A stretch of DNA of 64,000 nt from Heracleum sosnowskyi. Taxonomy: Eukaryota > Streptophyta > Magnoliopsida > Apiales > Apiaceae. Where the stretch lies: assembly GCA_030848705.1 (NCBI GenBank), contig CM061243.1, positions 117,204,674-117,268,673 of the forward strand, read 5' to 3'. A program made the position numbers and the translations under genes. Below are positions 44,146-54,300 of the stretch, piece by piece. Below the pieces are notes generated by a model. That model saw only the letters and a program-made list of their open reading frames with translations, was not told where the DNA came from and searched no databases. Each line of letters starts with the position of its first letter. The first letter of the stretch is position 1.

Positions 44146-46714
44146 ATGCAGAAATCAAACAGTATCAAGATCCCAGCTTTTGATAAAAAGAACTACAACA
44201 TTTGGAAAAGAAAAATCTTGTTGTTTATCAAAGCTGCGAATCCACTATACCCAGGTATACTCGAGAATGGTCCTTTCATACCAAGAAAGGAAATTGAAGC
44301 CACAACAGTAAATGGTGAGATCATTCCTGCACATTGGGTTCCCAAAGATCCCTCGGAATTTTTGGAAACTGAGAAGGAGAAAATGGTACTAGATGATCAC
44401 TTGCAACTCATCTTGCTCGATTCTCTCACGTTGGATAAAGCCATGTGTGGAAGTGTGATAAGCTGCACATCAGCCAAGGAGATGTGGATCAGGTTAGCCT
44501 TACTCTGTGAAGGAAGTGAAGAAGTTAAGGGCAACCAAAGGCAAATACTTATATCTCAATATGAGGCATTTATGGCCAAGCCTGGTGAAGACTTAACCTC
44601 CATGTTTGAAAGGTTCAGTAAGCTCTTAACTGAACTGCAGATACATGGCAAGTACTATGACAGAAAAGAATTGAATGTCAAGTTCTTGCTTACACTGCCT
44701 GATCATCTTGAACACAAGACAACAGCCATACGAGAAGGAAGAGATCTCAACAATATAACCTTTGAGACACTTTATGGCATTCTGAAATCGTATGAACTTG
44801 AACTCTTTCAAAAGAGAACCATACAAAGTGGAACAAGGAACAAGATGGCTAATATGTCAAGTGCCCTAGTAGCACAAGTGCCAAGGATCACACAACCTAG
44901 TGAAGCACTACAAATCACTCAACCAACCCCTGTACAATCCTTGAAAATAGAAGAGGTTGTTGAAGATGATGAGAAAGTAGTACTACAGCTCAAGGATGTG
45001 GAAGATGAAGACTTCTACACTATGGAGGAACTGGAAAGCATGGACAATCCTACTATGGCTTACATGGCCAAAAAGTTCAAGAACTTTAGGTTCAAGAAGG
45101 ATAGGTCATTCAGGCCCCAATGCCAAGCATCCAAGTTCACCAAGGGAAGCTCATCAAAGGCTGCTGTGGGAAGCTCATTCAAAGGAGGATACAAGACTGG
45201 ATTTGTGGATAGATCTAAATTCAAGTGTTACAACTGTGGTGAACCTGGTCATTTTGCCACTGAGTGCAAAAGACCCAAACAGGTTCAGAGATTTGAGAAA
45301 GGAACTGGTGGATACTCCAAGAAGAATCAAGGTAGAGCCTATGTGGCTGAAGGAAAGTGTTGGGATGAGTCTGATGATGAAGATGAAGAAGAATATGTCA
45401 ACCTAGCTCTCATGGCTAGCACTGATGAAGTAACATCAACATCCTCAAGTCAGGTACCTTCACTTGTCTTACTTGATATGTCCATTGATGAGTATAAGAA
45501 AACCATTAAAGACTTAAGTGCTGAAATGTTCAATGTCTATACTAGCTTATCTGCTGCCAATGAGGAGATCACTAGGCTGAATAAGCTAAATGAAACTAAA
45601 GTCTGAAAATGAATTCTCAAAACCAGTTCACTAGACTCTTTAGCTCAGGAGAATGCTAAACTTAAAAATGAATTGAAATGTGCTAAAGAGGTTGAGGAAT
45701 TCCTGAGAAATGAGATTGTTGAAAATGAATTTAAAATCAAGGCTTATAAAAACTCATCAAAGATAGTTCAGGATTACAATGATAAGCATACAAAAAATCA
45801 GTCAGTTGGTATAGGTTTTTCATATGGTAGAAGACCTGGAAAGGAAACTGTGATTCAAAATTATTCTGGAAATGCTGCTGTCAAACCCACCATTCTCAAG
45901 AAAGTTAAAACTCCCATTTTCAAAGCTGCAGAAATTGAGTTTGATGAAGAAGCCATGCTCATCAAACAAGAAATTCTTGATGAGGATGAAGGTGTTGACA
46001 GCACATTCAAGGATGGAAAGGATACTGTCACAATCCCCAAGACAGTAAACTTACCAAGCAATCAGACAGTAAGTTCAAAAGATGCTGTCACAGTTGGCAA
46101 GACAGAATCTTCCAAAGATACTGTCAAGAATGGTTCCAAGACAGTAACTTTAAAACCTTATGTCAAGACAGTAGGAATAAAAGATACTGTCAAGGAAAGT
46201 TCGACAGCAACTTCTGAACATACTGTCAATCCAGTAATTCCCAAGTCTAAGAATAGGAATGGAAAGGTAGGAGTCAACAAAGGAAATGGATACACTAATG
46301 TTGGAGGTGCTTCTAGGAAACTATGCAATAACTGTAGATCTACTCATCACTTAACACATGTTTGTAAGAAACCAATTGAGAACCCCCCTCATGCATAGAA
46401 CTATGAGTGTCTGTAATAACATTGAATGTATGCCATGCAAAATTACTGCTATGAGTACATGCTTTAACTTACATATTCTCACTACTGAAAAATGTTCATA
46501 CTCAAACACTGTTGAGACTTCTGAGCCTGCTGGCAACAACAAGAAGGCTCCATCCACCAAGAAAATGACCAAGTCCAATTCTAAACCTAAGTGGGTGAAA
46601 AGAGAAGTCAAACAGGAGATTACTGATAATGCTTGTGACTTTATGACTGAAAGAAACTCAGGAGACACTGAAACTGCAGGACCCAACAAGGATTGGGTAC
46701 CATATGCATCTTAG
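44146..46714 (+). pseudogene. gag: gag of element B, broken
   Basis: The start is the ATG at 44146 (KIPAFDKKNYNIWKRK), matching gag of element A throughout. CCHC knuckle CYNCGEPGHFATEC near 45230; second C-x2-C-x4-H-x4-C motif (CNNC...H...C) near 46325-46370. Breaks: in-frame TGAs at 45604 and 45610, after which the same frame continues; and a one-base shift within a C6 run (46383-46388) that ends the frame at 46398, while the last ~110 codons (Cys cluster, KDWVPYAS) run in the next frame to TAG at 46712. Between 46015 and 46240 the protein is a run of DTV/KTV repeats encoded by the TACTGTCA/GACAGTA words. This copy cannot make full gag; trans supply would be needed. Confidence 0.85.
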
Positions 46715-46726
46715 ACACATTCTGTT

Positions 46727-49700
46727 TTGCAGGGCAAGAAGAAAGATCAAGTCATGTGGATCATTGACAGTGGCTGCTCAAGACACATGACAGGTGATAA
46801 AGCCCTGCTATCACATTATGTTGAGAAAGCTGGCCCAATCATAACCTTTGGAGACAACAACAAGGGTTACACAGTGGGATATGGCTGTCTAGAAATTGGA
46901 AGTGTTGTCATTGAAGATATTGCTCTTGTGGATGGATTGAAACACAATCTACTCAGTGTCAGCCAATTCAGTGACAGGGGATTCAAGGTTGATTTTGATA
47001 TGATGCTGTGCAACATCTATCACAAGAAGGAAAGTAGCCTCTCTCTAAAAGGGGTTAGAAAAGGAAGCTTGTTTGTTGCTGACTTAAATTCAACAAAGAA
47101 GGATAAGGTTTACTGTTTCTACAGTAAAGCTACTGTTGGTGACAGTATGCTTTGGCACAGGAAGCTCTCACATCTCAACTTCAAGACAATGAACATTCTG
47201 ATGAAGAAGGAGTTAGTGAGAGGTTTGCCCCAACAGGAATTCTGTCAAGAAGGACTGTGTGAAGATTGTCAAATGGGCAAACTGAGAAGAGCTGTGCACA
47301 AGTCCAAGCAAATGAACACCAACATTGAAGCACTCAAGTTGATTCACATGGATCTCTTTGGACCAGTCAATGTACCATCAATGGCCAAGAAGAGATATGC
47401 CTTAGTAATGGTGGATGATTACTCAAGGTACACTTGGGTGAAGTTTCTAGAATCCAAAGATGAAGCTGCTCAAGTGATTATTGATCAAGTCAGAGTTCTT
47501 GATAGAACTCCAAACTCAAAAGTTCAAATCTTGAGGAGTGACAATGGTACAGAATTCAGAAATGCCACTCTTGGAAATTTCTGTAAAGATGAAGGAATTG
47601 TACAACAATTCTCTGCTGCAAGAACTCCACAACAGAATGGAGTTGTAGAAAGAAAGAACAGGACTCTCATTAAAGCAGCTAGAACTATGTTGCATGATGC
47701 CAAACTGCCAACATATTTCTGGGCTGAAGCTATCAACACAGCCTGTTATACTCAGAACAGAACCATGATCAACAAAACTCATGCAAGTACACCTTACTGT
47801 CTGTTAACTGGAAAGAAACCTACTGTCAAATATTTTCATGTGTTTGGGAGCAAATGCTTTATGATGAAGGATAACCATGAGAAGAAAGGAAAATTTGACA
47901 CCAAGGCTTTTGAAGGACTATTCATGGGTTACAGTACTGAAAGGACTGCCTACAGAGTTTATTTTATGGAACACAGGATTATTGAAGAAAGTGTTAATGT
48001 CACATTTGATGAAACCAAGTTTCCAGGACTGCATGAAGAAGGAAAGATGCAGACATTCAGATTTGAGAATCAAGGATACTTGGAAGCTGAGGAAATTGTG
48101 GATGAAGAACCTAGCTTCACTCAAATTGTTGAAGTTGATAAAGATACTGTCAATGCCACTACTGTCAACCAAACTCCAGCTCAGTCACAGACCATAATCT
48201 CTAACATTCATGACAATGGTGACTCTGGAGACAATGAAGAACATGGTGAAGACAATGGGATTGGTGATCATTCAACTCAACAAACTGAAAAAAATGTTCC
48301 TGTACAGTCAAGTAGCTTGCCCAGAATCACCAAGTGGAACAAAGATCACTCAAGTGACCTCATCATTGGTGACCCTAATTCTGGAGTGAGGACTAGGAAC
48401 AAAGTCTCTGCTGACAGCATGTTTTCATGCTTCCTGTCTCAAATAGAACCTAAGACAATTGATGAAGCATTGTTGGATTCTGACTGGGTGATAGCCATGC
48501 AAGAAGAGCTAAATCAATTTGAAAGGAACAATGTATGGAAGCTAGTTCCAAGACCTAAGGGAAAGTCAGTCATTGAGACCAAATGGGTTTTCAGAAACAA
48601 GCTTGATGAAAATGGATCAGTTACAAGAAACAAAGCAAGGCTAGTAGCTAAGGGTTACTGTCAACAGGAGGGAATAGATTATGATGAGACATTTGCACCT
48701 GTTGCAAGACTTGAAGCTATAAGAATCTTTCTAGCCTATGCTGCACACTGCAACTTCAAAGTATTTCAGATGGATGTCAAAAGTGCCTTCCTAAATGGAG
48801 AATTGGAAGAAGAAGTGTATGTTGAACAGCCACCAGGGTTTGAGGATGCTGAAGTGTATGATTTTGTATACAAACTCTTCAAAGCTTTGTATGGACTAAA
48901 GCAAGCACCCAGGGCTTGGTATGACACACTCTCCACTTTTCTCTTGGACAATCAGTTTATTAGAGGAGTTGTGGACAAGACACTTTTCTACAAACACCAT
49001 GGCAAGGACATCATTCTAGTACAAATCTATGTGGATGATATCATATTTGGTTCAACAAATGAGAGGCTGTGTGAGAAGTTTTCTTCTCTCATGAGTAACA
49101 AATATGAGATGAGTATGATGGGAGAATTGTCATTCTTTCTGGGATTACAAATTCTTCAACAATCTGATGGAATCTTCATTTGTCAAGCTAAATACATCAA
49201 GGAACTTCTCAGAAAGTTCAACTTGGAAGATTCATCACCTGCAAAAACACCAATGTCCACCTCAACCAGTCTGGATCTTGATCCTAAAGGGAAGAAAGTT
49301 GACTCAAGCACCTATAGAGGCATGGTAGGATCTCTCCTATACCTAACTGCTAGCAGACCTGACATCATGTTTGCTACATGTCTCTGTGCAAGGTTTCAGA
49401 GTGATCCAAAGGAGTCTCACTTAGTAGCCATCAAGAGAATCTTTAGATACCTAAAAGGCACTCCTAACCTAGGTCTTTGGTATCCCAAGAACACTGGATT
49501 TGATCTCATTGGCTACTCAGACTCAGACTATGCTGGATGCAAGATTGACAGAAAAAGTACTACTGGTAGCTGTCAATTTCTTGGTGGAAGATTGGTCTCA
49601 TGGTTTAGCAAGAAGCAACATTCAGTTTCTACCTCAACTACAGAAGCTGAGTATATTGCTGCAGGCAGTTGCTGTGCACAAATTCTATGGATGAAGAATC

Positions 49701-49975
49701 AACTTCTGGATTATGGTCTAGTGTTAAGTGAAATTCCTATCTACTGTGACAACACTAGTGCCATAGCCATTTCAGACAATCCAGTTCAACACTCTAGGAC
49801 AAAGCACATTGATATAAGACATCACTTTATCAGAGAGCATGTTGAACAAGGAACTGTGAAGCTGATCTATGTCCCAACTGACAAGCAACTTGCTGACATC
49901 TTCACTAAGCCATTGGATGAAACAACCTTCAACAGGTTGGTAAGTGAATTGGGAATGCTGAACCTGGTATGTTGA
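46727..49975 (+). CDS. pol: Ty1/copia pol polyprotein of element B (open)
   Basis: Open from TTG 46727 (first ATG at 46754) to 49975, about 1080 codons. Contains protease DSG (WIIDSGCSRHMTGD), the pre-integrase H-H-C-C finger (LWHRKLSHL ... CEDC), integrase D-D-E (HMDLFGPV, RSDNGTEF, TPQQNGVVERKNRT), RT YVDD (YVDDIIFGSTN) and RNase H (SDSDYAG, TTEAEY, CDNTSAI). All catalytic residues are intact. The pol frame is the same as the last gag frame and is separated from it by one TAG (46712). In element A the corresponding junction is shifted by one base and pol starts with ATG. The lack of an ATG at the homologous start suggests readthrough or a mutated start. Confidence 0.93.
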   Translation: MQGKKKDQVMWIIDSGCSRHMTGDKALLSHYVEKAGPIITFGDNNKGYTVGYGCLEIGSVVIEDIALVDGLKHNLLSVSQFSDRGFKVDFDMMLCNIYHKKESSLSLKGVRKGSLFVADLNSTKKDKVYCFYSKATVGDSMLWHRKLSHLNFKTMNILMKKELVRGLPQQEFCQEGLCEDCQMGKLRRAVHKSKQMNTNIEALKLIHMDLFGPVNVPSMAKKRYALVMVDDYSRYTWVKFLESKDEAAQVIIDQVRVLDRTPNSKVQILRSDNGTEFRNATLGNFCKDEGIVQQFSAARTPQQNGVVERKNRTLIKAARTMLHDAKLPTYFWAEAINTACYTQNRTMINKTHASTPYCLLTGKKPTVKYFHVFGSKCFMMKDNHEKKGKFDTKAFEGLFMGYSTERTAYRVYFMEHRIIEESVNVTFDETKFPGLHEEGKMQTFRFENQGYLEAEEIVDEEPSFTQIVEVDKDTVNATTVNQTPAQSQTIISNIHDNGDSGDNEEHGEDNGIGDHSTQQTEKNVPVQSSSLPRITKWNKDHSSDLIIGDPNSGVRTRNKVSADSMFSCFLSQIEPKTIDEALLDSDWVIAMQEELNQFERNNVWKLVPRPKGKSVIETKWVFRNKLDENGSVTRNKARLVAKGYCQQEGIDYDETFAPVARLEAIRIFLAYAAHCNFKVFQMDVKSAFLNGELEEEVYVEQPPGFEDAEVYDFVYKLFKALYGLKQAPRAWYDTLSTFLLDNQFIRGVVDKTLFYKHHGKDIILVQIYVDDIIFGSTNERLCEKFSSLMSNKYEMSMMGELSFFLGLQILQQSDGIFICQAKYIKELLRKFNLEDSSPAKTPMSTSTSLDLDPKGKKVDSSTYRGMVGSLLYLTASRPDIMFATCLCARFQSDPKESHLVAIKRIFRYLKGTPNLGLWYPKNTGFDLIGYSDSDYAGCKIDRKSTTGSCQFLGGRLVSWFSKKQHSVSTSTTEAEYIAAGSCCAQILWMKNQLLDYGLVLSEIPIYCDNTSAIAISDNPVQHSRTKHIDIRHHFIREHVEQGTVKLIYVPTDKQLADIFTKPLDETTFNRLVSELGMLNLVC

Positions 49976-50380
49976 TTTACTCAGTTTTCTATAATTCCAA
50001 ATTCTCTAATGAAGCTCATGACAGCAACTTCAAACCTGCTGTCAAGAGAAGTTACTGTCTACTTGGTCTATGTCTGTTATGTGACAGCATGTGTTGATTT
50101 GACTTTTCATGTCAGTATTTTGTGCCAGTCTCATACTTTTAAGCCGTGTATGACATTAATGTGGTTACTTGTTAAGTTTGAGAGATAAAAATCTGTTCCA
50201 TTGGACTTTCACACCTTATTGCATTAATCTGTAGGATTAAAGGAGGACACGACCATTAATTACTTTTGTGGTAGTTGTATGGGTACTCTAACTGTTGACC
50301 ATTAGACTTTAATCCTTAGACGGTTTTGCCTATAAATTAACCTTAGGTTTCACCAGTCTGCTCTCAGTTTTAAAGTAAAT
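49976..50380. other. Post-pol spacer of element B with a TATA-like box
   Basis: Contains several TGACAG/CTGTCA words (50030-50100) and, at about 50328-50336, 'cctataaatta', a TATA-like box some 50 bp before a small ORF starting at 50382. No homologous coding text from pol continues here. Confidence 0.5.
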
Positions 50381-50381
50381 A

Positions 50382-50633
50382 ATGGAAAACAAAGTAGGGA
50401 TTGAAGTTGGGCTAAAGAAGTGTGATAGTGAACCCTACAATGAAGAGATTGAGGAGCTCTTCGAGGTGCTGTTGGATGCCCTCGATGAGATAGATGAGGA
50501 AAAGAAACAAGAAGAGGAGGCCAAGGCTCAGGAAGAAGAGAAAAAGCTTCAGGCACTTCTCAAAGAAGAAGGTCGCTCTGAAGAAGAAATTAAGGCAGAG
50601 ATGTTAGAACTAGTTGATAAAATCATAGAATAA
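50382..50633 (+). CDS. Small acidic coiled-coil ORF of element B
   Basis: 83 codons: a short N-terminus, then a highly charged Glu/Lys-rich helix with heptad-like spacing (EEIEELFEVLLDALDEIDEE, KKQEEEAKAQEEEKKLQALL, EEIKAEMLELVDKIIE). Codon choice and the lack of frame breaks look protein-like. It lies between pol and ORF3 with its own TATA-like box upstream; I saw no counterpart in element A. I do not recognise it. It could be an acquired host fragment or a degenerate ORF. Confidence 0.45.
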   Translation: MENKVGIEVGLKKCDSEPYNEEIEELFEVLLDALDEIDEEKKQEEEAKAQEEEKKLQALLKEEGRSEEEIKAEMLELVDKIIE

Positions 50634-50834
50634 TGTACTCAATGTTCTATTTTAATGATTTTATTAATAATAAAAGTTCTTGTTTTTGTGGTTATTGAGT
50701 TTATGAAGTGTCTATGTACTTTGCTTAATATCTGTGTTGAAACGATTACATTGCTAAATCCATAATGTGTCAATATTAAGTTAAGTATATGAATAAAGCA
50801 TTCTAATAAGTTTATGACATAACCTATTCCCAAT

Positions 50835-51065
50835 CGAAGTTACTGTCATTAAGAAGGATACTATCGTGTGTTTCTTGACAGCAACCTTCTTGACAGCAGG
50901 AAAAGACTTTCTGTCAAGACTTGTAAAGGATACTGTCATTCATATGCTTAACGGTGACATCAAGTTTTTGCGCAATAGTTGTTGTCGCGCAAAACCTACT
51001 GTCACCACCTCTTATTACTGACAGATTGTTTCTAGCGCACAGGTTACTGTCAACAATAGTGGATC
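50835..51065 (+). repeat. TGACAG/CTGTCA word array upstream of ORF3 of element B
   Basis: About eight copies of CTGTCA or TGACAG in roughly 230 bp, often as TTACTGTCA or CTTGACAGCA, plus two GCGCAA-type words. The same words fill the LTR. The array ends about 125 bp before a TATA-like box. Confidence 0.8.
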
Positions 51066-51187
51066 GTTGAAATTGGATATTTATCCCACGTTGGTCAGTG
51101 AATAACGGGCATTAACTCACGTGTTTAAGAGTGGGTTAAGACACGTTCTTGAAATCCACTTTTTATGCACAAAACGTTTGAGATACC

Positions 51188-51304
51188 CCTATTTATTCCC
51201 CAGTTACTCAGACATATCTTTCTCTTTCTCATCAAACTCAAGGCAAAATACCTTTCTTCCAGCAAAAAGCAACTTTCTTACTTTCTTCTTTTCTTGCAAT
51301 CTCC
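51188..51304 (+). promoter_or_regulatory. Putative internal promoter and leader of ORF3, element B
   Basis: The TATTTATT box (about 51190-51197) lies 110 bp before the ORF3 ATG at 51305, followed by a pyrimidine-rich leader (TTTCTCTTTCTC, then CTTTCTTACTTTCTTC). This mirrors element A (box at 3391-3400, ATG at 3290). Promoter activity is inferred. Confidence 0.5.
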
Positions 51305-54300
51305 ATGGCCCCCAAACAGACTCTCTCTCAAACAAACTTTGCTGGCATCTTTTCCCCAAATGATGCTGGTGAAGGCTTCAAAGGACTAGTTTTTTTCTTG
51401 AACAAGTCCTATCTCGGTTATGCCATCACCTCAACCCCCATTCTCGACTTAGACAGACTTGAGGCGTTTTGGCAAACTGCTGTTGCTCAAACTGAGGGTG
51501 AGAACCCGGGTATTCAATTCATAATCTCTGGGCAACAATACACTCTTACAGCTGAGGTCATCAACAATGCTCTTGGAATTACACTTGAAGCAAGACAACA
51601 ATTTACTGAACTTGCAAATGATGACGCTCTCAAGAAGCTCTTCTTGAAGATTGGGTATGCAGACCCTATTCTCGAAGAGGGGACTACCAAATGGTATCCA
51701 ACTGGTGAAATGGATAGAAAGCATCTGAGAAAGGAGTGGAACATGATACTTGATGTGATGGTCAAGGTGTTCTCTACCAAGTCCACCGGATGGAATGGGA
51801 TACCCTCATACATCAAGAAACTGACACATTCTCTTGTCCATGGATACAAGGTGAATGTTGGAGCTCTCCTCATGGCACACCTCAAAGCTGCCATAGGTAA
51901 GAAGGTATCAATCTACCCTCGCTTTCTTATGATGTGCATTAATTCATTCTGTGATTTTAATGATGCTGCCCCTCGTTTAGAGGCTTGCTCAGTTTTGAAA
52001 AAGAACACACACACACACACTGTTATCTTCACAGAATCTTAATGCACATATTCCACTCTGTTTCACTAAGCACATGGTTGATCAAGTGTCCAACCTTGAT
52101 TTTCCATTACCCTCTGGTTATGACTCTTTCACTCTTGAGAATGAAACTGAATTAGACCCAAATTCAGTTAACCCACATTCAACACCATACATTCAGCCTA
52201 GGCCCTCTAGACTTCTCAAAGCCCAAAGAGAGGCCTTACAATATTCCAGGAAAAGATCCTTAGAAGCTGATGTTGGTGGTAGCTCTGTTAGTCAAGAGGG
52301 AGACACTGCACCTAGTGCAGCAAATAAGGAAGGTAGTCAAACAGAACCCACAGTGGTTCCCCCTGAGCCTAAGAAGAAGAGAGCTAGGAGGACCAAAACC
52401 ACTGTCAGCCACCCTGTAGTCTCCCAAAAGACTGTAGAGGAAACCAGGGAAATAAACTCCTCTCTAGATGTGCCTTCTCAACAAGGGACATCTATTGAAA
52501 TTGGCCCGTCTCCCAAGGCACCCTGTACAGAGTCTGCACAAACTCATGGTTCACAACCTGAGATACCCCCCCTTGAAGAAACACACAGTGAGTTAGGGCA
52601 CAGTGAGGATTTCTCTACTCCTATTGATGATTCACATGTTTCATCTGTGAATCAGCCCCCACTCTCTGCTACACTTTCCCCTTCTTCCTTCCCTACACAT
52701 TCTTTTGTTTCTTCTCAACAACCTAGAGAAGGGGACAGTCCCAACCCTTCAGGTTTTGATCATCCATCTCCAATCATGGATGAGCCCCCATCTAGTGGTC
52801 CACAAGAACCCATTTCTCAAAGTGATATGAACACCACTCCTCCAAACACTGAGCTAGGGCAAAGTGGTATTTTGTTAGAAAATGAAACAGCCAACACTTT
52901 GTCTGAACTCCAAGGAGCATCTTACCTTCAGGAAGATGCTGTCACAGCCTCTATTGCTGTCAAAGACACTGGCAATGTTGCTGTCTTGGACACAGCTGCT
53001 GTCATGGGTGGAGAAAAAGATACTTTCACTACAGAAACTACTGTCACTCCACCTCCCAAAGTTGCTGTCATGCCAGAACCTGCTGTCCAGACTCCAACTG
53101 ATAGTAACATTCCTGCCAAAGATGTTGTCCAGTCCTCTCAGCCTGATTTTGATGCTGTGATCATTGAGGATGCTTCTGATGATGATCTACCTCTTGCCAA
53201 ACTCTTAAAGGTACATTCTAAATCTACTCCTTCCATGCATGTTAGTACTGCTCATACCCATGCATCTAGGTTGAGTGAGGGTGTGCAAAAGAAAAGAGAG
53301 ATAAAAGAAAAGAGAGGTGAGCATAAAAATGAGAGGCAGCCAAATGAGCTGGCAAAAGGAGAGGGACTTGAGCATGTCCAGAGAGATATTGAGGGAGCCC
53401 ACACTATTCAGGCATTAGGCCTTGAGAGTCAATCTGTGAGGGGTGATGAGATCACTCAAGAACACCCTAAGAGTGTGAGAACCCCCATAGCCTCCAAGCC
53501 CCTTTCTTTTCCTTCCCCTCCAAGAAGGTTAAGGTATGGTGGCCCATCTGCTACTTATGGTAACAGGATTGCAGCTCTGGAAGGACAGTGTGTTACATTA
53601 AACTCCAAGATGGACTCTCTCTCTCAACTGGTGGTTGATGGTTTTGCTGTTACTCAGCTCTCCATCCAGTTCCTAACTGACCTAGTAGCTGCCAACTCAA
53701 CTAAGGGGGGGAAGGTAGCAAGATCAGAATCATTGCCTATTCAGGAATCAGGTGGAACTCAGGGGGAGCCTGTAGCTGTGGAGACCAGAGGGGGAGCTAA
53801 AAGGAAAGCAATGTCTAAGGGGGAGCAAGTCAAACCAAGCAGTGGACAACCAAAGGATAAAGCTGAAAAGCCTGTTGAAGTGGAAATGGATGGTGAAAGG
53901 GTGTTAATGTCAAAGGCAACTCAAGATGCATTGCAAAGAAGACCTGCATCTAGACATCCAATCCTACCTCCTGTAGTAATTAGAGAGCCAACTCCAGAAA
54001 CTCAAGAAACTACTCTACAGAAGAAATGGAGAGAAATGGAGGAACAAAACAAGCTTGGGAAAGGTAAAGGGAAACTGCCTGAATCCATCCAAAAGGGAAT
54101 TATTTGGTCAAATGACACTGAATTTGATCAAGAAGAAGCCAATGTTTTGATGGTGGATTACAGGGAGAGCACATTACTCAACCAGGACAGTGAATTTAGC
54201 AGTTTGGTGGAACAAGCAATGAATGCTCCAAGCAACCGTCCAACCAACACCACAAAACTGTTAAAGGATCAAATCACTAGTGTCAGTGTAATGGTGAATG

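Noticed and set aside
46700..46735. Tiny intron joining gag to pol in element B (GTACC ... TTTTGCAG)
   Set aside because: The segment would be 36 nt, too short for plant splicing, and element A lacks the same acceptor context.
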